A stretch of 6,407 nt of DNA. Origin: Candidatus Nealsoniibacteriota bacterium. GTDB taxonomy: Bacteria; Patescibacteriota; Minisyncoccia; Minisyncoccales; PWPS01. The notes beneath the pieces were generated by a model. It ran no database searches. It was not told the origin of the DNA and saw nothing but the letters and a program-made list of their open reading frames with translations. Both the position numbers and the translations under genes were made by a program. Numbering within the stretch: position 1 is the stretch's first letter; the number at the start of each line of letters is the position of its first letter. Where the stretch lies: positions 1 to 6,407 of the forward strand of contig PWPS01000041.1 of NCBI GenBank assembly GCA_003557065.1. The letters run 5' to 3'. Below are positions 1 through 6,379 of this stretch, one piece after another.

Positions 1-3000
1 ATATTTTATTTTTTAATAAATTTTCCTCAAACTTTTTAATCTCGGAAACCGACTCACTTTTACTATCTACATTTGGAAAATCGAGATTTTTTATTTTTTC
101 ACCGACAATTGAAATCAACTCCTTGAACCTTTCCACTTCTTCTTTGGAAATCTCCAAAGATATCTCCGACAATTTTCCCTTTTCGGTCGGTTCGACAAAG
201 GAAATAATTGCCTTTTCCACTTCATAGTCAGAGAAATCACGCGAGTTTTCAACTAAAATTTTATAAAAAATCAACTGATTCCTGAACATATGAGCTTTTA
301 TCTTTTCACGACTACCGGAATCATTCCAACTTTGCAGCGGCTTTCCGGTTTTAAAATCCGTAACGAAAACCTTCCTTTCGTCAAAGATCATTCTATCTAT
401 CTCACCCGTTATTTTTTGGCCATGAACAACCACTCCTTGATTTTTAAAATTTTTCTCTACCAAAACTTCCCCTTTCAATACGAATTCCTCCTCTTTCTCT
501 TTGTAAAATTGAGCTAGGCAACTCTTTCCCTTTTCCAGTAGTCTCTTAAAGTCGACCTCGGACAAATTCTTTAATTTTAAATACATCTCAAATGAATCAA
601 GCACCTCTTCAATCTTCGGTGGTGAATCATTTTTTGCTGTCAGATGTATTTTGGTTATCGTCTCATGGATAGCGGTTCCGAATGAAGCCGATGGCGATTT
701 TTTTTCCGGAAATCTCAATAGAGTATCCCTGAAAAAGGATTCCGGACCGTTGTCCACTATGTTCAGGAATTTATTCAAGGCTGTCACGGATAATTTGTAA
801 TCTTCCACTATGGGTTTTAAAAATCTTTCCTCTTCTTTGCAAAGTGGTGGCCCGTGATAATAACTCCTAAGGGAGGCTTCCAGCTCGCTTGCGGTAACCG
901 CGACCGAATCCTCTTCAATATCTAAATGATCAATAAATTCAAGCGGTGAAGAACCCCTATTTGACTCCTTTTTTTTGAAGGATGTTAAATAAAGATTCTT
1001 TTTTGCTCTGGTTGCGGTTACATAGAAAAGCCTAATTTGATCATCCACGGTTTCAGCAGATCTCTTCAAGGTAATGTTAATCGGGTAAGGCAACTTAAAA
1101 CTGTTTCTCTTCCTAGCCCAAACATCTTTATTACAATTCAATACGAACACCGCCTCAAATTCCCGACCCTTAGCCCCGTGAGCAGTGATTAAAGAAACTG
1201 AACTTTTATCCGTTATAAGCGGACTGGTATCGTTTATCGATATCTTATTTTCTTCGTGGATATCTACGAATTCAAGAAGATCGAAACAATCAATAGTTGA
1301 TCCCTCCTTATGTTTCCTTAAAGAAAAAATAAATTTTTTAATAGCAGACAAAAACTTAAAATATTCATCCGGATCAATTTTAAGTTTTTCCTCATTAAAA
1401 TAGAAATCCTTAAAGGGGCTCATCAGATATCCCTTCTTGTTTCCGACCACGATATCCAGAACTTCTTCAACCGGCTTGGTTCTTGTTAGCTTCGCCAAAT
1501 CATCAAAGAAAAAAACTATTTCTTTTAGTTGAGGATCAGTCTCCATCAAATCGAACCAAGACAAATTTTTCTCTTTAGCCCTTCTTGCCAACTTCCAAAT
1601 CTTGGATCGGTCCACATTCCAAAAAGAAAAACTTAAAATATCAGGTAAAAGGCTCTCCGCCTTCTCCTTATCACCTTCAAAAAGATAACTGGCGAATCTA
1701 ATCATTTTTATTATCTGAAGAACCAGTTCATTTTTCAAAACATTTTCTTTTCTTTCGGCATATACGGATATATTGAGATTCGCAAAATAAGGAGCTATAT
1801 TTTTAAGAGTTTTATGACTTCTTCCTATGACGGCGATCTCTTCGGGAGGAACTCCTTCGTCTATCAACGCTTTAACCTTTCTTGATACATAAGAAAACTC
1901 TTCTTCTTTGGTCCCGAATCTTTTAGCCACGACCTCCCCCGCATAATCTTTGACCGATATTAAGTCTTTTTCTACCTCCTCCAATTTATTTTCAAGTCTA
2001 TTTTCACCCTTTAATATTATTTTTCTGGCAACGGTTAATATATCTTCAACGGAGCGATAATTTTTCTTTAGAACTATAATTTCAACATCGGAAAAATAAT
2101 TTCTGAAATCTATAATGTTGGATATTTCGGCGCCTTGAAATCTATATATCGCCTGATCATCATCACCCACCACACAAACATTGGGTTTTCCATGTGGTTC
2201 ATCCGCCGTAATGGTCATAAGTAATCTCATTTGGACTCCGTTCGTGTCCTGAAACTCATCAACTTGAATATACTGAAACTTTTCTTGGAGATCATACCGA
2301 AGAGAGTCTTCTTTTTCTAAAACTTTGATCACATCCAAAATCATGTCCGAAAAATCAAAAAGTCCTCTTTCATACATTTCTTTTTGGTAAAGGCGATAAA
2401 CCTCCGCTAAACTTTTCTGTTTTTCAATATTTTTATAATCTTTCAGAATCCTGTCCTGATTGTCTTTCCTAGTATAGGTACTCTTCCAAACACTTATGTT
2501 CGAACGGGTCTCTTTTTCATCTTCCGAAATAGTTTTCTTTAAAGATTCAGCCAACTCTGCGGCATAGGACCTGAACTGAGGAATCGGAGACTTCTTTTTC
2601 GATTTTTCCAGTCTTTGAATCAGTCCTTTAATTTCTTCGATTGTCGAAACTGTTACTCTTTTAGAAAATATATCATTAATAAGTGGCTGGATATCCACAA
2701 TCTCTTTTTCCGTATATTCCAGCAAGGATTCGAATTCTTCCGGAGTCAGCCCCCCTTCTTTTATATGCCCTATCGCCTCTTTTATACTTTTCAAATAAAC
2801 GAATCCGATTTCCGAATGCCTGCTAACCAAGGGGTTGTCATAACTTAAAGATGATAATATTTCTTGTATGATTTGTGTTCTAACAACTTCGTCAGCCGGT
2901 TTAAACTCCGCCCCGTCATAAAAAAACTCCGGGTTCTCCGTGATGATGTCTTTACAAAAACTATGAAAAGTGAAAATGGGAACCTTATATCCGTCATCGC

Positions 3001-3238
3001 CGATCATTTCTACCAATCTCTCTTTCATATTGAGACTGGCCGCATCCGTAAAGGTAAGGCACAAAATACTTCCCGGGGGAGTGTCTTCTTTTTTGAGAAT
3101 ATTTGCAACCCTTACGGCTAAAAGTTCCGTTTTTCCCGATCCCGGTCCGGCTACCACCAAAACCGGTCCGTGTATATTTTCCACAGCCTTAAGCTGTTCT
3201 TCGTTCAATCTGTTATAGCTTTTTTCAAAATTCCTCAT
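1..3238 (-). CDS. UvrD/Rep-family helicase fused to a PD-(D/E)XK nuclease (C-terminus off the window)
   Basis: The frame is open for 1079 codons from ATG 3238 to the left edge and continues beyond it. The start is fixed because the codon before it is an in-frame TGA. Superfamily 1 helicase motifs occur in order: Q motif LNEEQLKAV (11-19), Walker A AGPGSGKT (30-37), TFHSF (90-94), FDFSDM (294-299), Walker B DEFQDT (327-332), GDDDQAIYRFQGA (358-370), NYRS (393-396), TAHGAKGREF (685-694) and DDQIRLFYVTATRA (732-745). After the helicase a RecB-like nuclease is complete: GTAIHE (H858), GEIDRM (D948), TDFKTGK (D961, K963) and NQLIFY (Q988, Y992). The enzyme should unwind and degrade DNA ends, in repair, recombination or defence, in the manner of AddA/RecB. 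It is far longer than UvrD (about 720). No C-terminal iron-sulfur cysteines are seen in the visible part. It follows the protease gene with a 14-nt overlap. Confidence 0.96.
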   Translation of the reverse strand, partial: MRNFEKSYNRLNEEQLKAVENIHGPVLVVAGPGSGKTELLAVRVANILKKEDTPPGSILCLTFTDAASLNMKERLVEMIGDDGYKVPIFTFHSFCKDIITENPEFFYDGAEFKPADEVVRTQIIQEILSSLSYDNPLVSRHSEIGFVYLKSIKEAIGHIKEGGLTPEEFESLLEYTEKEIVDIQPLINDIFSKRVTVSTIEEIKGLIQRLEKSKKKSPIPQFRSYAAELAESLKKTISEDEKETRSNISVWKSTYTRKDNQDRILKDYKNIEKQKSLAEVYRLYQKEMYERGLFDFSDMILDVIKVLEKEDSLRYDLQEKFQYIQVDEFQDTNGVQMRLLMTITADEPHGKPNVCVVGDDDQAIYRFQGAEISNIIDFRNYFSDVEIIVLKKNYRSVEDILTVARKIILKGENRLENKLEEVEKDLISVKDYAGEVVAKRFGTKEEEFSYVSRKVKALIDEGVPPEEIAVIGRSHKTLKNIAPYFANLNISVYAERKENVLKNELVLQIIKMIRFASYLFEGDKEKAESLLPDILSFSFWNVDRSKIWKLARRAKEKNLSWFDLMETDPQLKEIVFFFDDLAKLTRTKPVEEVLDIVVGNKKGYLMSPFKDFYFNEEKLKIDPDEYFKFLSAIKKFIFSLRKHKEGSTIDCFDLLEFVDIHEENKISINDTSPLITDKSSVSLITAHGAKGREFEAVFVLNCNKDVWARKRNSFKLPYPINITLKRSAETVDDQIRLFYVTATRAKKNLYLTSFKKKESNRGSSPLEFIDHLDIEEDSVAVTASELEASLRSYYHGPPLCKEEERFLKPIVEDYKLSVTALNKFLNIVDNGPESFFRDTLLRFPEKKSPSASFGTAIHETITKIHLTAKNDSPPKIEEVLDSFEMYLKLKNLSEVDFKRLLEKGKSCLAQFYKEKEEEFVLKGEVLVEKNFKNQGVVVHGQKITGEIDRMIFDERKVFVTDFKTGKPLQSWNDSGSREKIKAHMFRNQLIFYKILVENSRDFSDYEVEKAIISFVEPTEKGKLSEISLEISKEEVERFKELISIVGEKIKNLDFPNVDSKSESVSEIKKFEENLLKNKI

Positions 3239-3911
3239 TCAATGTTTTTCTCATTTTAATTACCTCTTCCATACTTAAACGATCACCGGTTGCCCCCTGA
3301 CTCATCAGATACCTTGAATTATCTTTATGACCCAATCCAAGAAGATGTCCTATCTCATGAGCCAGAGTCCTAAAATCCTTTCCGGCAGTGTAATCCGCTA
3401 CCATGGCCACTCTTCGTCCGGGATAGGCAACTCCATTCAATCCACCCAAATTCTTTACCAAAATAATATTAACCATTCCCGAATCAATTTTCAAAGAAGA
3501 GAAATCGCCATCCAAAAGAGACAATAACTCTTCTTTCGTCAACTCTCTTTCAATAACTTCCCCCCCTATCAAATCAATTCCTGCTTGACTCAAAATGGCG
3601 GCCGTATTGCTCATTAAAGAATATACTTCGTCTTTACTTCTCTCCGATCCGAAAAAGGGCTCTCTGATAATCTTAACCTTGTAAGAGAGCTTCAACTCTT
3701 CACCTTCGATAATCGGATCAAATGACTCCAATTGAATATTCTCAGAGGTTCGAGAAAAGAAAAAATATTCCCTAACACCGGAAAAATAAAGCATTCCGAA
3801 AACTAAGACCAAAGCTAAAAAAGCTTTAGTGATTTTAAAAATTAAAGACGATTCTTCTTCCTGAAAATCGTCCTCCGGATAGTTTTCGTCTTCTAAAATT
3901 TCACTTCCCAT
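3225..3911 (-). CDS. Membrane-anchored matrixin-like (metzincin) zinc metalloprotease
   Basis: A 228-residue peptidase likely to cut proteins outside the cytoplasmic membrane. Residues 1-22 are very acidic, and 26-44 form one hydrophobic segment (LALVLVFGMLYF) with no clear signal-peptidase site, so a signal anchor with the catalytic part outside is most likely. The zinc motif HEIGHLLGLGH at 185-195 gives H185, H189 and H195 as ligands and E186 as the catalytic base. M203 in YLMSQ fits the Met-turn of metzincins. The glycine-rich stretch before it (NGVAYPGRRVAMV) resembles the strand region of M10/M12-like enzymes. No propeptide cysteine switch or haemopexin repeat is present. Its start overlaps the WYL-like gene by 19 nt and its TGA lies 14 nt inside the helicase gene. 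A TAA follows four codons after the TGA, so the end is secure under any code. Confidence 0.9.
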   Translation of the reverse strand: MGSEILEDENYPEDDFQEEESSLIFKITKAFLALVLVFGMLYFSGVREYFFFSRTSENIQLESFDPIIEGEELKLSYKVKIIREPFFGSERSKDEVYSLMSNTAAILSQAGIDLIGGEVIERELTKEELLSLLDGDFSSLKIDSGMVNIILVKNLGGLNGVAYPGRRVAMVADYTAGKDFRTLAHEIGHLLGLGHKDNSRYLMSQGATGDRLSMEEVIKMRKTLNEEF

Positions 3912-4219
3912 TTTTTTCTGGAGTCAAAACTCCTACCTGTACTTTCAGCTTTTTTAATTTTTCCCAATATGAAAGAATGACACTCATCCTCTCCCGATCC
4001 CATATTGTACGCATTTAAAATATGGCCCGGCCTTATGTGATCTTGTCCGTAAACTAAAAACTCTCCATCCGGCGGAAGATCGGTAGTCAAACTGTAAGGC
4101 TCTACCTCGCGCCATCCTTCCTTTCTTTTTTCCGTTTCGGGATAAAAAATTTTTACGGTTTCTCTTTTTTTTCCGGATTCTCCGATTATTTTCAAAATTT
4201 TGTCAAAACGCATTACCAT
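3893..4219 (-). CDS. Small WYL-like domain protein without DNA-binding domain
   Basis: This 108-residue protein resembles the WYL domain, an SH3-like beta barrel that binds ligands or nucleic acid and usually sits behind a helix-turn-helix in transcription regulators and phage-defence controllers. The match is by pattern: an N-terminal helix leading into a strand with basic residues (KKRETVKIFYP, 17-27), the VEPYSL motif at 39-44, the strand FLVYGQDH at 54-61 in the place of the name-giving WYL, and the closing HSFILGKIKKAE...F (81-98). There is no helix-turn-helix, so it is a stand-alone domain. It is transcribed from a leaderless-type promoter and its TAG overlaps the start of the protease gene by 19 nt, implying coupled translation. 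The assignment rests on eye recognition; a different small beta-barrel family is possible. Confidence 0.7.
   Translation of the reverse strand: MVMRFDKILKIIGESGKKRETVKIFYPETEKRKEGWREVEPYSLTTDLPPDGEFLVYGQDHIRPGHILNAYNMGSGEDECHSFILGKIKKAESTGRSFDSRKKWEVKF
3920..3934 (-). promoter_or_regulatory. Small hairpin holding the only good Shine-Dalgarno-like sequence before the protease gene
   Basis: Inside the end of the WYL-like gene, GGAGT (3933-3929) pairs with ACTCC (3924-3920) around a TTTG loop. AGGAG (3934-3930) is the only strong ribosome-binding-like sequence near the protease ATG at 3911, but it is 18 nt away in linear distance. Folding would bring its base nearer the ATG but also mask it. 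Only five pairs, so this may be chance. Confidence 0.25.
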
Positions 4220-4226
4220 CTTTTAA

Positions 4227-4255
4227 ATTATAGCAATAAAAAAGAGGGGTTCCAA
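4227..4255 (-). promoter_or_regulatory. Extended -10 promoter of the WYL-like/protease/helicase operon, likely leaderless
   Basis: A perfect TATAAT (4232-4227) preceded by TGC makes an extended -10 element. TTGGAA (4255-4250, four of six to TTGACA) stands 17 nt upstream, inside the terminator hairpin. Seven bases (TTAAAAG) separate the -10 from the ATG at 4219, so transcription should begin at or next to the start codon and the mRNA would have no leader or ribosome binding site. If the second ATG (4213) is used, the leader would be about 6 nt. Confidence 0.7.
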
Positions 4256-4265
4256 AAACCCCTCT
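4237..4265 (-). terminator. Rho-independent terminator ending the hydrogenase unit
   Basis: On the minus strand a GC-rich stem AGAGGGG (4265-4259) pairs with CCCCTCT (4249-4243), extended by two A-T pairs to nine pairs around a five-base loop. A run of six T (4243-4238) follows at once. It lies 21 nt after the TAA of the 119-residue gene. The other strand has no T run after the stem, so it works in one direction only. Confidence 0.92.
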
Positions 4266-4286
4266 AAAATCCTTGTAATTATCTTA

Positions 4287-4646
4287 TTATTGTCCGAAAT
4301 CTTCTTTTATAACCTCTTTAAGCTCTTTGAAAAATCGACCAACCACTTTATTTTTTTGATTTAAAAAGTCGAACGTTAATTTGGGCCAATTATCAACACA
4401 CTCCACCGAAACAGTGTGCCCGGAAACAGTTATCTTCATCTTTTTGTAAGACCCCTTAGGAAGAAAATGAATTTTGGAAAAGGACAACTCCGGAACGGAT
4501 TGAACCGTCCATTGCCTGGTTTTTTCTTCCTTGTAGCTTTCAACCTTCCAACCCTCTTCTTCCGAAAGCTTTTCCAAGGTTCTTTCCGTGGCCTGATATA
4601 ACTCGTTAAAGAAAAATTCTTCGAATACCTCGGATCTTTTTACCAT
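4287..4646 (-). CDS. Hypothetical protein, 119 residues, downstream of hydrogenase
   Basis: I do not recognise this protein. It has 119 residues with no signal peptide, membrane segment, cysteine cluster or nucleotide-binding motif; its only cysteine is in SVECVDNW. The N-terminal third (about 1-45) is charged and likely helical (ATERTLEKLSEEEGW). The middle (about 46-95) alternates in a way that suggests beta strands (KMKITVSGHTVSVECVDNW), and a lysine-rich helix closes it (RFFKELKEVIKEDF). This alpha-beta-alpha outline suggests a small soluble cytoplasmic domain. It starts 47 nt after the hydA stop and ends at TAA just before a strong terminator, so it is the last gene of the hydrogenase unit or has its own promoter overlapping the hydA end. 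A role tied to the hydrogenase is only suggested by position. Confidence 0.75.
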   Translation of the reverse strand: MVKRSEVFEEFFFNELYQATERTLEKLSEEEGWKVESYKEEKTRQWTVQSVPELSFSKIHFLPKGSYKKMKITVSGHTVSVECVDNWPKLTFDFLNQKNKVVGRFFKELKEVIKEDFGQ

Positions 4647-4668
4647 GTGGATCTTTTTACTTTGCTTA

Positions 4669-4697
4669 ATTTAATCACATCAACTATTCGATGTCAA
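4669..4697 (-). promoter_or_regulatory. Possible sigma70-type promoter for the 119-residue gene
   Basis: A perfect TTGACA (4697-4692) overlaps the hydA stop codon. After a 17-nt spacer comes TTAAAT (4674-4669), which agrees with TATAAT at four of six places. Transcription would start about 16 nt before the ATG at 4646. The spacer contains a small inverted repeat (ACATC/GATGT). The -10 is only fair, so the gene may equally be read from the hydA promoter. Confidence 0.35.
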
Positions 4698-5944
4698 ACA
4701 TCCCATCTTGTCTCCAAACTCTTATTTTTTATAAAAATATTTTCCGAAGAATTTTTTTCGGAATACTCGGTATGGAAAATGTCATGATCTTTAATCTTGC
4801 CATACAAAGCTTCAACTTTCTTATTTTTAAAAGCTGACTCAACTTCTGATTTGCTTGCATTACTAAGCCCCATTCTTCTTTTCGAAACTATTTCCCTGTT
4901 GCTCGGAACGGGTTGTCCGCCCCCACCGATACATCCTCCCGGACAAGCCATAACCTCTACATAATCATATTTTCCGGGGTCACTCTTCAATTCTTCCAAA
5001 AGACCTGCAGCAGCCTTTAAGCCACTTATCCTTTTTGTTTTTATCTTCTTTTCATTCAAGCTGCAAGTGAATTCGTCAAAATTCCTAACCTCATCTTCCA
5101 ATTTCGCACCAACCTTGTTTGCGGCTTGGCGTAAAGCTGCCTCGGTAACCCCTCCACTCATTCCATAGTTTATCCCGTCTCTGGAAGCTAGTCCTAACGG
5201 TTCGTCAAAATCATCTTCCTCAAGGTCGGATATATCAATACCTTCACTCTTTAAAATACGAGCAACTTCCCGGACGGTAAGGACATGATCAACAGGTTTG
5301 ACTCCATTTTTCAAGAAAAGCTCTTCTCTTTGTGCTTCATATTTTTTGGAAACACAGGGCATTACCGAAACCACAATCTCCTTATCCGGACGTCCGGATA
5401 AAGTTTTAATCAATCCACCGGAAATAATTTGAGGAGATCTTACGGTTGTTAAATTTCCAATAAACTCGGGGTAATAGGATTCTACGAACCTGACCCAAGC
5501 CGGACAACATGATGTAAAAAGCGGCAACTCATCGTTTTCCATTTTTTCCAAAAATTCACCGGCTTCTTCAATGGTAGTAAAATCCGCAGCGAAACTCACA
5601 TCATAAATTGCCGATATTCCTATTTTTCGTAATCCGGCCACCAACTGTCCCGTAGAAACGGTTCCCGGGGGCAAATCGAATTCCTCACCTATCGAAATTC
5701 GTGTCGCGGGCGCAATTTGAAAAGAGATATTTTTACTTTTCTTATAAATTTTAAAATCTTCACCGCTTTCAAATTCTCCTTCACCCTCGAAGGATCCTCC
5801 CGGACAGTGTAAAATACATTGCCCACAATAGGTGCAGGATTTTGAAGAATCGGGTTCTACTTCAAAAAGATATCCTTTCTCTTTCATTTTTAAAAAAGAG
5901 ACCGATTGCTCATCACACGCCTCTATACAATTTCTGCAATCCAC
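4694..5944 (-). CDS. hydA: [FeFe] hydrogenase, catalytic part: ferredoxin domain plus H-cluster domain
   Basis: Catalyses reversible reduction of protons to H2, probably with ferredoxin or NAD(P)H-derived electrons in the cytoplasm. Numbered from the GTG at 5944, residues 1-50 are a two-cluster ferredoxin: the first motif has C3, C6 and C10 but lacks its leading cysteine, and the second is intact (C37, C40, C43, C47). The H-cluster domain has all three signatures: TSCCPAW at 144-150 (C146 proton-shuttle position, C147 ligand), MPCVSKK at 195-201 (C197 ligand, K200), and ExMxCPGGCxGGGGQP from E330 (C334, C338 ligands). E127 and E130 match the proton-path glutamates of clostridial CpI. The C-terminus ends with an HTEY like CpI and a polar tail; there is no extra C-terminal [2Fe-2S] domain. 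An independent GTG start directly behind the TGA, without a good ribosome binding site, is doubtful; readthrough from the upstream frame would restore a normal enzyme. Confidence 0.95.
   Translation of the reverse strand: MDCRNCIEACDEQSVSFLKMKEKGYLFEVEPDSSKSCTYCGQCILHCPGGSFEGEGEFESGEDFKIYKKSKNISFQIAPATRISIGEEFDLPPGTVSTGQLVAGLRKIGISAIYDVSFAADFTTIEEAGEFLEKMENDELPLFTSCCPAWVRFVESYYPEFIGNLTTVRSPQIISGGLIKTLSGRPDKEIVVSVMPCVSKKYEAQREELFLKNGVKPVDHVLTVREVARILKSEGIDISDLEEDDFDEPLGLASRDGINYGMSGGVTEAALRQAANKVGAKLEDEVRNFDEFTCSLNEKKIKTKRISGLKAAAGLLEELKSDPGKYDYVEVMACPGGCIGGGGQPVPSNREIVSKRRMGLSNASKSEVESAFKNKKVEALYGKIKDHDIFHTEYSEKNSSENIFIKNKSLETRWDV
5904..5941 (-). promoter_or_regulatory. SECIS-like stem-loop downstream of the in-frame TGA
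   Basis: Just after the TGA the mRNA can fold with a perfect six-pair lower stem (GATTGC 5941-5936 with GCAATC 5909-5904). Above it lie an AGAA/GA internal loop and a weaker seven-pair upper stem (5931-5925 with 5918-5912, four of the pairs G-U). The six-base apical loop AGAGGC begins 21 nt after the TGA and has G as its second base. Bacterial SECIS elements are hairpins inside the coding region shortly after the UGA with G near the start of the loop, and this fits that loose pattern. The upper stem is weak, so the match could be chance. Confidence 0.4.
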
Positions 5945-5947
5945 TCA
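5945..5947 (-). other. In-frame TGA at a ferredoxin cysteine position (candidate selenocysteine codon)
   Basis: The TGA is codon 145 of a continuous frame from 6379 to 4694. The residues around it read K-TGA-V-D-C-R-N-C-I-E-A-C, so it falls exactly on the first cysteine of a C-x2-C-x2-C-x3-C cluster motif. TGA differs by one base from both cysteine codons. Both sides of the codon are intact protein. Options are selenocysteine, near-cognate readthrough, a point mutation or sequencing error, or a genuine gene split. The sequence alone does not decide. Confidence 0.6.
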
Positions 5948-6379
5948 CTTCGACGAGTCAAAATCGATAATACCTCCAAAGCTGAAAATCGGATAATTTC
6001 TTTTTCTATCTTGAAATTTATCCACCTTTACTTTGTGTTTTTCAGCTAATTCAAGTAACTTACATTTATCCTCCCAAACACAATCTCTGCATTCCTCCTT
6101 ATGTTGAGAAAAAAGTAATTCCAAATTAATTTTTCTTATCTTTTCAATTTCGGGGTTGCTGGTCAAAATTTCCATACCTTCCTCCGGGTATAAACTACAA
6201 GCTGCAAAATAATCTCTTCTTCCCAAAACAGAAACCATGCAAAGACGACAACTGCCCGTGACGCAAAGATCGGAGTGATTGCAAAGGTGTGGGATATCAA
6301 AACCTTCTTTTTTAGCAATTTCCAAGATGGTATCTTTACCTTCGGTATCTATTTTTTTTCCGTCAATTATTATTTTCAT
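5945..6379 (-). CDS. hydA: [FeFe] hydrogenase, N-terminal part: [2Fe-2S] and His-Cys3 cluster domains, ended by in-frame TGA
   Basis: This 144-residue frame is the electron-entry part of an [FeFe] hydrogenase. Residues 1-75 form a plant-type [2Fe-2S] ferredoxin domain with ligands C33, C44, C47 and C61 (GSCRLC signature); C39 is an extra cysteine. Next comes the His-Cys3 [4Fe-4S] motif H93-x3-C97-x2-C100-x5-C106, a hallmark of full-length hydrogenases and of the NuoG/HoxU family. The frame stops at TGA 5947-5945, and the following 416-codon hydrogenase frame continues in the same phase with no base between. Alone, the fragment could be a small electron-transfer subunit. The better reading is the front of one 561-residue enzyme, because the sequence before the TGA (IDFDSSK) matches the linker that normally runs straight into the ferredoxin cysteines. 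The start ATG has only a weak purine tract (AAGAGA) before it. Confidence 0.88.
   Translation of the reverse strand: MKIIIDGKKIDTEGKDTILEIAKKEGFDIPHLCNHSDLCVTGSCRLCMVSVLGRRDYFAACSLYPEEGMEILTSNPEIEKIRKINLELLFSQHKEECRDCVWEDKCKLLELAEKHKVKVDKFQDRKRNYPIFSFGGIIDFDSSK

Noticed and set aside
290..3218. Several plus-strand open frames of 61 to 85 codons (for example 290-517, 2615-2848, 2864-3121)
   Set aside because: They lie opposite the continuous helicase-nuclease frame, which carries all family motifs. Their translations show no domain and they are antisense shadows.
3327..3527. Plus-strand 66-codon open frame
   Set aside because: It is antisense to the zinc-site region of the metalloprotease and has no recognisable features.
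4243..4265. The strong hairpin as a bidirectional terminator
   Set aside because: On the plus strand the stem is followed by AAAATCC and not by a T run, and no plus-strand gene leads into it.
4416..4601. Plus-strand 61-codon open frame
   Set aside because: It is antisense to the 119-residue minus-strand gene, with no ribosome binding site or domain.
4677..4694. Inverted repeat ACATC/GATGT directly after the hydA stop, considered as a terminator
   Set aside because: It has only five Watson-Crick pairs, is AT-rich and has no T run behind it. The convincing terminator is at 4237-4265.
5945..5947. A genome-wide altered code (UGA read as glycine, as in Gracilibacteria and SR1, or as tryptophan)
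   Set aside because: The 1079-codon helicase frame has no in-frame TGA at all and uses ordinary GGN and TGG codons. TGA also appears as the natural end of hydA and of the protease. A general reassignment would show many internal TGAs.
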